From contig CM057153.1 in NCBI GenBank assembly GCA_029962745.1, forward strand, positions 11,102,617 through 11,166,616: a DNA stretch of 64,000 nt. Reading direction: 5' to 3'. Numbering within the stretch: the stretch's first letter is position 1; each line of letters begins with the position of its first letter. The position numbers and the translations under genes are program-made. This stretch comes from Echinometra lucunter (Eukaryota > Echinodermata > Echinoidea > Camarodonta > Echinometridae). Shown in pieces: positions 1 through 12,200 of the stretch. A model generated the notes under the pieces. It was not told where the DNA came from, made no database searches, and saw only the letters and a program-made list of their open reading frames with translations.

Positions 1-312
1 TTTGTCTATCAGAAATGGAAGGATTATAAAGGGAAAAGATGCTGAGTGGGAATCCTGCTCTAAGCCGCGGTCAAATTGGCTCTGACTTACAATAATCAGC
101 CTTAACCTTTAGCATTTTGTCAGATTATAATTTTCATTTCATATGGTCAAACATTTCAGAAAGAGATCGATCTGTATCTACATGTCTTCATCAATTAATC
201 TGATGCTACGGCTGCTTGTTAGCTTTAAGAAAAGGTGGTGATATATACATCTAGTTGTCATAAGTGATGGAAATATCCCCATAAAAACGTAATATTGTCA
301 CCAAATGTACAG
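1..312. other. Intronic sequence at window start
   Basis: AT-rich, no convincing exon. A 24-codon open stretch ends at a TGA near 73 but has no donor. Presumed intron of the KIAA2012-like gene. Confidence 0.4.
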
Positions 313-420
313 GGGCGGCCTATAAAGCAGAGAAGAACAGACACAGATATGACACTCTATGGCAGTCCACCTTTCCAAGTTCCTGATGTACAAGACATTG
401 ACATGGAGCAAGCCATATCG
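313..420 (+). CDS. KIAA2012-like exon 1 of window
   Basis: Acceptor TGTACAG, donor GTAAGT, phase 0 at both ends, 36 codons (GRPIKQRRTDTDMTLYGSPP ...). The acceptor has a poor pyrimidine tract, so the 5' edge is the least certain; an in-frame TGA at 265-267 limits any upstream extension. It is an internal exon because no in-frame ATG precedes it. Confidence 0.65.
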
Positions 421-3400
421 GTAAGTAGATCTGTTCTTGTTTGTCCTAATATTTTATTGTTTACCAGCAGCATTGATTTCAACCTTAAAATCATTTCATA
501 TGAAAGGTTTAGCTTTGTCGGAGGGGGAGCTTGAGGGGAAGGGGGGGGGTAATATTTCCTCAACATTTGCCAGAGGGAATTTCATTTGACTATCTCCATC
601 GGTGGAAAGTCTTTTATCTTTGTTCAGAATGTTTAATTGTAAGATAATTAACTATTGAGGTACTGTAAGGAACTCTATTAGGTGTAGTAGATTTCATTTG
701 GACCACTGAAATTTAATGCAAACAACGATGATCCTATTCTGTATATAAATGTACATGTAGTTCAGTTTTGCCATGTTTCAGTAAACTGCTCATTTTATTT
801 TTCAGAATTTTCTCATGAAATCTCATAGTTTAGTTCATCCTTTTGTCTTTGTTGTTGATAATGGTGCCAATATCAGGTAGATTAATATGAATTATTGCCA
901 TTATTTTTCTTTTAACGATTGGCTTTGCAGAATCTCATCACAAGCAACTCAACCAACATACTCGGTGGATCAACAGCATTCACAGACCAGACCATCATAG
1001 ACATGTACAGTGCGATGAAAGGCAACCTCATGAAACCGCCGGCACCCCCGCCCTCAACCTCACCTTCTCAGTGGCCCCAGGGTTAGTACCCTCCACTCTT
1101 TATTTCTAAGACTGTCATTGAGATCAAGATATGAAGTCAAGTGTAATACCATGAAACCAACATGAAGCATCTTGTCAGTGATTTCTTCTGACAAATTTGC
1201 TCTTAGCCAATCAGATGCAAGAATTTCAGTAGCTTATAACAGTTGTCAGTAAAAATCACTGAAAAGACATTTCATGAAATGTTCCCCAGGAGACCAACAT
1301 GTCTGGTCTAAAAGTGTGTACCCCTAGACCAGACATGTACAGGATATTAAAAGGCTACTCCATGAAACTATCAACATCCACAATCTCACCCTCTTAGTGA
1401 TCTTCTGGTTAAGCACCTCATCCCTTCCCCATCCTAACATTGTTATTAATGTCAAATTATTACCCCCTCACCTATTCCTCCATCAGTTCATGTGGAAGGT
1501 CATAGCTATGAGTCTAAAAACTTTTGCCTCCCTCCAGTGATTTCAGATTTCATGAAGGCATTCCCTGCTCTCCCTCCCTTATTCTTTTTCATTTGTAATT
1601 TTACCTATTTCCAACCATTAAATTGCAGGTTTGATCGCTTCTCATTCATGGTGTCCTTATGAGTCTAACATTTCATCAATTTTGTTTCTTCGCTGAAGGT
1701 TCAAAGCGGCGGGTCAAGAACAGCATGTACCACACGTACCCGGCCAACTTCTCCGGAATTCAGCCCCTCCCACCCATCCAGAACTCATTGGAGGGCAACC
1801 TCGGTGGTGGGGACTTCCTGTGGCCTGTCCCTCCACCCAAGCAGGCAGGACCCCCTGTCATCACCATGGAACCGCCCACACCCAAGCACCCAATACTGAG
1901 TGGGAAAAGTCGATTTTCACAGGGGTGGTCAAGTCGTAGCAAAACTCTTTCGAAGAGCAGTGCTCAATGTGAGTTTATTGAAATTTGTTTCATTTTATGA
2001 TATATACCAACCTACTTCATATTGTGGCCCCAAAATTAATCTGATGATATTAAGAAAAAGAAAATCATACTATCAGATTTTATGTTTTTTATATAAAAAA
2101 AGAGAAAAAAATCTTAGTTTACTATCTAAAGGAATTCTGCCAAATATCTTGATTACTCTGTAAGTGTAGCTGAAAGTTTTAAACTCTTGATTATACATGG
2201 TAATTAGAAAATAGAAGAATATGACAAGATACACTACTTTCTATGCTTTTCATGTGTGAATAATTGCAAAGCTTTAAACAATTTCCATGAACGGCATGAA
2301 ATTCATTTCCATGAAATGTTATCGAGGGCAAATTGTTATGATCTAGATTTGATTTTATTCAAATCCAGCATCATCAGAGACGAACATCTGGAAAGCTGAC
2401 ATCAATGAGAATGACCTCCTGCAGCAGGCAGAGGAAACGGAACAAGAGAGGGCGTTGTCCGACCAGGAAGTTTGGACAAAGAGCCCTCGATCTTCCACCA
2501 AGGGTTCCTCCAAGAAGACCTTGTCCAAACACAGCGCAATTAGTAAAGCAAGCAAAGGTAAGAATCCCATGTTTCTGTCAGGGTTTGGGTTGCGGTCAGT
2601 ATGGTTATGCCACTTAACTCTTTGTGCGCTGGGCTGTGAACCCCTGTGTGCTGAGTTATTTTCAATTTCAATTTCAATTTCCAATACAAAGCTATGGAGT
2701 AAACAATTGCACACGAAAGCCAATCAAATAATTGTCAACAATTAAAAACAAATGCTGCCACCTCCTGGGAAATCAATATATTTTGCGAAGATATTATAGG
2801 CTCCCTGATTGAGCATGAAATACGAACTTTGCCGATAGTGCAGGGGTGCGAATTTCGCATCCAAAGAGTTTAGATTTTTGAGGAAGTTTTTAGCTGCTCT
2901 TGTATTCAGTTCCCGGCAGGTATAAACCAACAGTATATTTGCTGTTACTTTTTTGTGTACTGACTACCTGTTCAACAGAAGTATTGTGCAGCAAATCACT
3001 ATATGGATTTTGTCTTTAGAATTCATATACATTTAGTTTATTGGTTTGTACATTGAAAATGGTGACAACAGCTACATTTTTAATCTGCATATCCATATCA
3101 AGGGTTGCTCAAGATGCTCACATAGTAGTATCATTATTACCCCGCTTCTAGACAAGCTTCTTAAATGCACTGAGATCATTCAAGGAATTTCCTTACTACC
3201 AGGTGCTTATTTTACTGCTCCTGGGTTGAGAGAGACAATTGTAGATTACGGTCTTTTCAGAGGACATTTACACAGTGGTTGGGACTAGAACTGCAAACTG
3301 TTTTGGTGACTATTCCATTTGACCGCAAGATCTTTACATTTGTACAATGGCATTATTAACGTAGATGAGGTTAACAGTTCACCGTGTGGTAAGTCCTAAA

Positions 3401-6400
3401 AGGACTGTGAGTGGAGAGAGTAGAGGGAGTTGAGAGGAAGGAGAAATGGAAAGGCAAGAAAGAGTGAGAGAGAGTAGAGAGTATCTTTCTTGAGATTGGG
3501 TGAAGTCCTAAAAAAGAACTGTAAACCAGTTGAGAAGGTGACAAGTAGAGAAGGCTCTAACCAGATGAGAAGGCGATGAGGAGAGAAGACTCAACGTTTC
3601 GGACAGCTTAACTGTCCGTCATCAACAATGGCATTATTGTACAATGTAAGCAAATCATTGCTATCTTGAAACAATTTCATTTGTTGCTCGTTTGTTGATA
3701 TCATTGTCAGTTTCCGTCTTTTATTTCCCACATGCTCAGGTTCTGGAGAAAGCATTGTTGCGCTTTCCATCAACAGCCACCTCAGTCAGAGCATGGAGAA
3801 CCTTGCCAGCCCCACTGAACAGAAAACCCACTTCCCAGCTGCGGGCTCCGTACCCGCACGACTGCGAGAGAGCATGCGGTCGTACAAGGGAAGTGGGCGG
3901 AGCAGCGGGGGCGGGAGCGTGCTGCTGGGGGACTTGGATGGGGACTTTCTGATTACTGGGTCTAAGCAGGGGAGCACCTACGCCCCCTCTGTCGGCTCCC
4001 TGGGTGATAAAGGTAAAATCTTTTGTTTACATGAGTATAAGCAAATATTACCTTTAAATATTATCTTGAAACCCATGTCTAATTATAATGATAATATAAC
4101 CGTTATACCATACTACTATTCATCAAACGATATTGATATAGCTTGACTGGATATATGCAGTCATTGGCTGTGGTCATTTATAGAACTTGCTATTTCTACA
4201 GGTCCTGCCAAGTATTTCTTCTTGATATGTGTACATCTTTCTTTTTAAAGGAAGTCTCAATAGTTTTATTTCGCATTGTATACTGACAGTATATTTTCAT
4301 TTCTGTTTGTCCCTTACATTCAGGAAATCTCACAGGTATTTTTTTGATTGCTTTGGAAGTGAAATGTTTTAAGATGATCTGCATTTTTTTTAAACGAAAA
4401 AAGACATATAAATCTATAAGCTGTGTCGAACAGAATTCTTCATGTTTGATATTTTCCACTCTTCTTCATGCCACTATTTCTCTTGTCACTTCCTGGAAAA
4501 ACATGGAGAAATTTCTATCCAACTTTGGCATCATTTTGCAGTCCCTACTCTTTTTCATTATCTCTCTTCTCTTTCATACCTTTGGTTTCCTTTTTATTTG
4601 GGGGGATTTCTTATTGCATTTTGTGGTCTTCTTCTATATTCCAAATGCCTATCAACGATTCCACCCTATCTTTGACCTGAGCAGTTCCAAGTCCTCTTGC
4701 ATCCCCGCCACCTCAGGAACCCCAGGAAGCCCAGGAACCTCAGGAACTGCCAGAACCTCCTTCTGTGGAACCGTCGGAGGTTCCTCCTTCGGTTGGACAG
4801 TCTGAGGTTCCTCCTTCTGTGGAACATCCTGAGGTTCCTCCTTCTGTGGAACATTCTGAGGTTCCTGACGCAGTCCTTCCAGGGGAGGAGGAAAGAAGGG
4901 AACTCCACATTGATGAAGCAAAGTCGGATGTAGGCTCAACTAGTAATGTGGCGGGATCTCCTGATGAAGCACACTCTGTTTTGACTGGTATTGGCTTCAA
5001 ACTGTGGATTATCTTTTGCTCAAATCTAATCAGAATTACCCGGTGTTTGATGCACGCTTATGAACTCACCTTAACCGCACATGGTCATGCACGGTGCTTC
5101 TACTACCCCAGAGTTGACAAAAAATTGGTTTTATTAACATTCTTCAACTTGCACTTTACAAGATGCACTATGACACCTTAAATAAATTAGCCCTACATGT
5201 AGATGCATGCAATTTTGGTCAGAGTCAATGGAAAGTGTGTCTTATGACAAAGTCAAAACATATTGAACAGGCACATCAGTCCAGAGAACTGTCATAAGCT
5301 ACATGTAACTCTAGTATACAGTGCACATGTAGCTGCTGGGACTTCTGTGAAAAGAAATTTTGAACATGTGAATTAAATACAACTTTAAGTGCTATATTAA
5401 CAGCAACTTTTGTTGAATTCAATTCAAATTATGAAAACACTTTTCCCATTGGAATGGATGTTATCAGTATTCTATTCTGCATCTTGTCTTACTCTGTCTG
5501 AATCTCCTCACTCTCTTTTGACTTTTAAATCATCTCTACTCTTAAATCTACTAACCATGCTTCTTCTGGGACATTGCATCTTAACTGTGAATTGATATTT
5601 TTTACTATGCTTGCTCGACTTTTCTACTAACTGCATGACCTTTATCTGTCCATGTTTCAGTTTCTGCCACTCTGCCTTCTCTAAACTCAACTAAAGATGT
5701 TGTTGCTAATGAAAACTTTGATTTTGATGACGAAAGTGTTTGGGCCGGTAATATTGGGGCAGATGCTCCGACCTTTAGCAGCTTCGACAAGGATACTGAT
5801 CAAGAAATTGCCATGATCAGTGTAGCGAAGGAGGACAAGACTGGAGAAAACGATCATCTGCATGACAAAGATGATGCCGTTCAAAGTGACCACTCTTTCA
5901 ACTTAAAGAAAGATGGTGGAAAAGAGGCAGGGTCAAACGAATGTATGACCGAGGTAGAAGAGACCAAAGAATTGATTCCGGGTTCAAATATTGAAGGAAA
6001 TCTTGAAGTGAATAAGGAAGAAGATTGTGACAAATACCATGTATTTGTAGGTGCAGGAGATGTAGAGGTCAGAAGGAATGTTGAAGATATCAAAGGAGAT
6101 GGCAATGCGGTAATAGAGGATGATGTTACAGGAAGAGCCTCTGTACCTGATGCTGATGGTAGGAGGAATAAGGGTGTGGAAAATGATGACGGCATCAATC
6201 ACCATAGAAAGAGTGTAGGGCTATCTGATGCTGGAGAGAGCATTGAGGATGATGCATTTGCCATTGATGTCAAGGTCAGGCCTGTCTCTCCTTTCATTAA
6301 CACTGTCCTTGAAAGGATCCTCCACGATGTCTCCGAGAGTGTCGTTAATGACTCTGTTGATGATGTCATTAACGATATCATCAACAGTGCCATTGACTGT

Positions 6401-9187
6401 GTCATTGAGAGTGTCCTTAATGATTGTATTGATGATGTCATCATCAATGATATCATTGAAAGTGCCATTGACCGTGCCATTAACTATGTCATTGAGAATG
6501 CCCTTGATGATGCCCTTGACACTGTCATTGAGACTGACCTTGCTGATGAAGAAGAAGACAGTGAATCTGATGTCGAGTATTACGGTACTAACCAACCATT
6601 GGGTGGTCTGGATCTAGGATTGTCCATGAAAGTCTTCAGCTACAACCCAAAGAAAGATACTGACTACCTGAAGAAATGGAAGAGAAAGTGGAAGCAGTCT
6701 CTGAAGGAAAAGACCAAATCTACTCACCATGGAAGAAAAAGTACACAATCCACTCCTTTAATAAGGATTATCATTGAGTCATCGTGGTTTTTATCATCTC
6801 ATCGGTTCATCTCTCAGGTTCATCTCTCAATTCATCATTCAGCATCGTTTGGATGTCATGATGTGCAAATTCGATTTTTAACTTGTTGAGTTGAGTTGTA
6901 ACATACATTTTTGCATAGGCCCTAACCCGAGTTACCATGAGGCTTGGTATTCAACGAGTTAATTGTGAATTGTGATGTGTACTACATGTACATATACATG
7001 GTACATCCTAATTAATTCAGTACATATGTGCAGGGAAAAAAATACACGGGGGCTCGGGGCGAATTCGCCCCTGAAATGCCAAAAAGAGCCCTGGAAAACT
7101 AAAAAAGAGCCCCTGAAATTCTCATAGGCTCCAATGTAAACTGCAATTAAATGTAGAAAATTCGGGCGAGTGAACTCAAAAAGTAGCCCCGAAAAAAAAA
7201 AAAATTAATTTTTTCCCTGCATATATGTCTTTAACATTTACATATTGCACACATTTCACCAGTTGTCACATAATTGTCCCCCCCCCCCATTTTCAGTTAA
7301 CTCTTTGTCTGCTGAATTGATTTTGAGGGGAAAATAATGACAATTGTTCTTTGGATATTTCCTTTAAAATCTGCTTTCTTTAGAGCAGTATTGATGCTGG
7401 TCATTATTTTTTAGTTATCACTTAAGCACACTAGCTTTGTTTTAGTTTTTCTGGTACAATGGTAAAGGAGAAAACTAATTATTACGATTGTTCAGTTCAT
7501 TTGTACGATTGTGAAAATAGTCGACAGAAGCTGGCAAAGAGTTAAATCTGAATTAGCCTTAGCATGCATGTTTGGAGTGCACTCTAACAACAAGCATGTT
7601 CATGATTTTTAATGCCTGAAGAGCAATTGGAGATTGTTGTAACTTGTATGCAAGCACTACAATAACTTGACATAATTTCTGGGTGAAAATTCATTCATAA
7701 CTGTATGTAGTTTTTGAGCACTTCATGAGGTACTTTGATAAATATTCTGATGCATTCAAGTAACTAAAATTTGGAATAGTCATCATGGCTGGCTTGTCAT
7801 CACATTGTATTGTTTTGAAACATAAATTTTGTTCATTGTATTATTTGAGTTTCATAGGCAGTAAATACCCTCAACACAGATCAAGACAAATAATACAGTA
7901 TTTTTCCCCTTAATATATATTTTTTAAAATTTTCACCCAAATATATATGTGCCCCATTTTCTTACCATGATTTGATGTTCATAAGAACCCATATTTGTAC
8001 ACATATACATTTTACATATGTACACTGTACAGGTGTACTGTATATTACAGAGTAACTTTCCATGAATGTGTCCCATGATGTAGTGTTCAAGTTTTCAACA
8101 ACATCCATATTCATATCCATGAAAAAAAGCAAACTTGATTGATAATTTAGCAAAGAATATCTTTTACTCTTATACCAACCATGTTAAAGATGACAAGAAC
8201 AAGTAAACTCAAATAAAACTTCAGGAATGATATAAAGTCGCTAAATATATAATTTTTTTCGTTTATCAGATCATTGATGGCAAATTCGTGATTTGCCATG
8301 CAAGAGAGTTTTCCTCAAAGAGCAATCCCTAACATACTTCTCCCTAAACCTACTGATAGCATACAGTGATCGGGGTGATAATCTTGTTTGCAAAACACAA
8401 TCAGAAAGAGATTTCCAAAATTAGTCCCTGAAACCTGTTGATAACATTCAAGAATTTGTGCTGTGCAATATATTATTTGTAAATCAATCAAATATTTGGT
8501 CCTCTGATACCCCCATAATTGCAGGAATAATGAATTTTTCAATTGTTCTAATTTTAGATGAGTTTCCATCCGAGGCTGATGCAGATGAGACCAAGACTAC
8601 TGACAGGTCAGTCAAGCTAGGTCAAGGGGTCATTGAACTCCCAATGTCGGAGCCTGCTGCCACCGAGTCTGTCAGGGATAAGATGTCTGATAAGCGTAGC
8701 TTGCCATACTCCAAGAAGTCCTCCACACAGGGCTCTGTCAAGGCAGAGTCGGTGCATTCTGGGAAAGGTGAGAGGTCATGCATATACATGTAGTGCATTA
8801 ACCCTTTGATATCTTGTTCAGGGAATTTCCTTTGGTCTTTTTCCTTGCAAACTTTACTACTTCTCTTTTACTCTCTAAGATGCAATATTTTCCATGTATC
8901 ATCTGCTCAGAGTCAAAAGGACGTTAACTTGACATTAAATGATATGAATTAGTGTCCTTTTTGGCTTTTAATAGATGAAAGGTCATAACAATTATCACAG
9001 CATAGAGTTTCTCTTCTAAACAAGGCTTAGTTTCTTTTCTATTGAAGGCACAGTACAGTGTAGCTCATTTGGTAGAGCAGTGGTCTCATAATCAATGACC
9101 TGGGTTGTAATTGTTTATATTGGTGCCTCCATTTTTTCCTTTCCACTTTTCCTTATTCCTTTCTTTTCTTAGACTGGGAACTCTTTT

Positions 9188-9218
<31 letters not shown>

Positions 9219-12200
9219 GTAGTAGTAATGGGCAGCCCCTTCATATGCCAGCACATGCACATATTGTTACTATCTCCTGTACTTGTAGCATATGGATGGG
9301 AAGCAATTGTAAACATTAAATTGTTTCTTTCTTCATGTCAAACATATTACTGTATCTGTGGATTGCTTTCAAAGATTTATTGTCTTTCTGTATGGTGTAA
9401 ATATGTTGATATATTTATTTTGTTTGTGGAAAGTTTATGTTGGATGTGTATCTTTATCTTCTTTTTCTGTGACCTTGAAAAGATTTAGGGGATCTCGATG
9501 TTTCTCAGTCCTTCCAAAATTTCAGCTATATGTGGAAGGGGAAACTTATCAGAAGAACCAGCAAAGCCTCAAGAGGTAGCAGAAATGCTAAATTAAAAGA
9601 AAAAAATATAGAAAAAAGAGCAAAATACATAATGCAAATGCTCTCAGCATATAACATCTGCTTGCTTGTGTTTTGCATATTACAAAATGACTAAATTGAG
9701 AATAAAATCAAGACTTTACTTGCTTGCTTTTCATTTTATTCTACTTGAATGAGCCTTTGATAACTGTTTATGGGACTATGTTATGGTAAAGTCTGAACGG
9801 AACTTTCAAGCCTTTCCCTATATTTTCGATGTTTCTATATTTTGAATGCTTTCTGTGGAAAAATATACATACTTTCCATGCTTTTCTATGTACATGTATG
9901 TTGATACACGTATGAATTCTAAAATGAATATCTCTTTCATATGATTTCACGAGGCATTATTTTAGAAAGAATGAATATATTTCCACTGGTTGAGAAAAAG
10001 GTTATTTTAAGCTATCATGTATTTTATACTGAACCATAAGCCAATGCAAAAAAATTTCAATGTTATTCTAATCATCAAATTTATGCTTTGCTTGATTTAT
10101 TTCAAAAATATGTATTTCCTTAGCAGATTATTGCTTTTCATCCTGCAGAGTAATGAAATATTCACCCAATGTTGGCAGTTCTGAGAAACTAATTTTGTTT
10201 CCTATAAATACACTCTAAATAAATTGCTTGGTACCTCGCTGAATTTGCTCACCTGCTACCATAGTTCTAACACAATTAACCTATTGCATACTAAGCCTGC
10301 GATGATTTGGGCTGGGGTCTTATGAAAAATGTGTGCCATACTGAAATCAAATTGTGCTCAATGGATTGAAAGTAATTAGAAGAGAGGGGCATACATGAAA
10401 AAGTATGAATGTATGAACATGTACATGTATATAAATATATAAAAATGCAAGTGGTAAGTTACGATTACTGTGTATTTGCAAAACCCTTAATATAATTTTG
10501 CTTGTGTGCGCAGGTATTGTTTGAGTAGCATATTTTCATTTATTTCCTTATTTATTTATTTATTGTTTGATTTTCCAGTTGTAATTTTGAAAAAAAAAAT
10601 CTCTATTTTTACCAGCAAATCTACAGTGCTAGCTTTTTGTATACATATGCAATACTTTTTTTTTCAAGCTGCTTTTCCAATGTTTTATTCATAGGTATGC
10701 AACTAAAGAAAAAAATTTGTGTGGTTTATTAAACAAAAGCTTAAAAAGAATACTGATCTACAAGTAACAAAGAATGCAATAATATAATTTTTATATGATT
10801 ATATTTTGTTACATTGGTCAACCAATTAAATAAGTGATACTCCTGTGCTCAGTCTTAATTGTGGCCCATCAGCAATTCATGAAGTGTATGTAAAAGTTTG
10901 GTATTTTGATAAAAGGTTCGCATACAGTGTGTTCATTTACATTCCACAAAGTCGGTGTATAAAGACGTCATGATAGATATATGCCATTAGAACTTAACCC
11001 AGAGCTCTTGTACATCTGTTAATGTGACAGTGTGACAGTGTCCAGGAGTGATGTTTTACAGAATGCCCCTGAGTTTGATATCATCAAAAGTACACATGTA
11101 TTCAATGATGTGTTTTCTGCTTCTCCCATCTTTATAAACTGTGAAAGAGCATGCTACATGTGCTTTATGATAGTCAGAAGAAAAACAATCTTTTCTCTCT
11201 GATATGCAATCAGGGCCGCGTTTCATAAAACTTGTTATTAGTAACAACTGCCACATTTCTATGACAAATTTCTTCTCAGCCAATCAGATGCAAGGATTTT
11301 AGTAACTTATTACAACTTGTTATTGATAACAAGTTTTATGAAACGGTGGCCCTGTTGTATACCTATTCCAAGAAAAATCTGCAATTTTATGATCTTTGTG
11401 ACAAGTCTCGGACATGTTTGTTTTGTTTCATGTTGTTTTAGATGATGATCTTGGTCAGTTGTCTGATGAGGACAAGGAAGAGGAATGGCCTGGTCAAGCT
11501 GACCAGTCCAAGGGTGAGAGTGTGACCGGTCAAGAAGATGACCAGGTATTGTATACATTTTTTATTGTTTAAAAACTATTTAAGAATGGAAAGTTACAAT
11601 TTTTTGCCAATTTTGAGGGGGGAGAACTGATTAACATAGAGTTATACAGTGTGTATTAAAAAAAAGGTAATCCAAGTTTAGACGATTATTATTCCAAGGT
11701 TATCAATTTCTATATTTTGCATGTAGCATATTTGAAAAGGAAAACTCCTCCTCTTTCCAGTGATGCCTCACTTACATCACTGCTGTCACGCTTGAGTGGG
11801 CACATATTGTAAATGCAGATGACAGGTATAAATTCCATTTTTTGCAAGTTTTGGAAAATGAATGAAGTGAACAGTTGAATCTGCGAGTTCACAGACGATT
11901 GCGTATGTTTACATTCCCGTTGAATATGACCAGCTAAATGATTTTTTCCTAACAGTTATTTCAAAGTTTTTGCTCTTCATGTTAGTCTTTGGCATATTGC
12001 CTTCACTTTTTGGTAATATCCTGGGGAAATGGATTGATGCCTTGTCACAGCAGACTTCTCCCTTAACACTCAGTGCACTTTCTACCAAGAGTCCAAGACT
12101 ACCTTAGGTTTTGGATAAGGCTAGTATTTATTTATTAGGTGTTTCCTAAGATTCTTCCATAAAAAAAAAAAAGAAATACTGCTTGAGACTTTTCGGAAGA

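Larger units (their letters stand above)
2558..3739. other. Intron 4 with a TTAA element and a Penelope-like remnant
   Basis: Contains a TTAACTCTTTG-ended element (2614-2872), a GA-rich stretch with imperfect tandem units (about 3400-3590) and a hammerhead-like motif on the - strand (3588-3625). Confidence 0.55.
6890..8557. other. Intron 7 with three short elements
   Basis: Holds part of a TTAA-ended repeat (6897-6962), a TGCAGGGAAAAAA-ended element (7029-7221) and a TTAACTCTTTG element (7297-7545). The rest, to 8557, is AT-rich without signal. Confidence 0.6.
8768..11441. other. Intron 8
   Basis: 2.7 kb. Holds a tRNA-like SINE head (9058-9115), a TG/G microsatellite (9187-9219), a TTAA-ended repeat (about 10276-10370) and a hairpin element (11211-11354). 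No extra exon fits the required phase. Confidence 0.6.

Noticed and set aside
9533..9582. Possible extra exon of the KIAA2012-like gene (LSEEPAKPQE)
   Set aside because: Acceptor and donor look plausible, but the exon would leave in phase 0 while the next exon requires phase 1.
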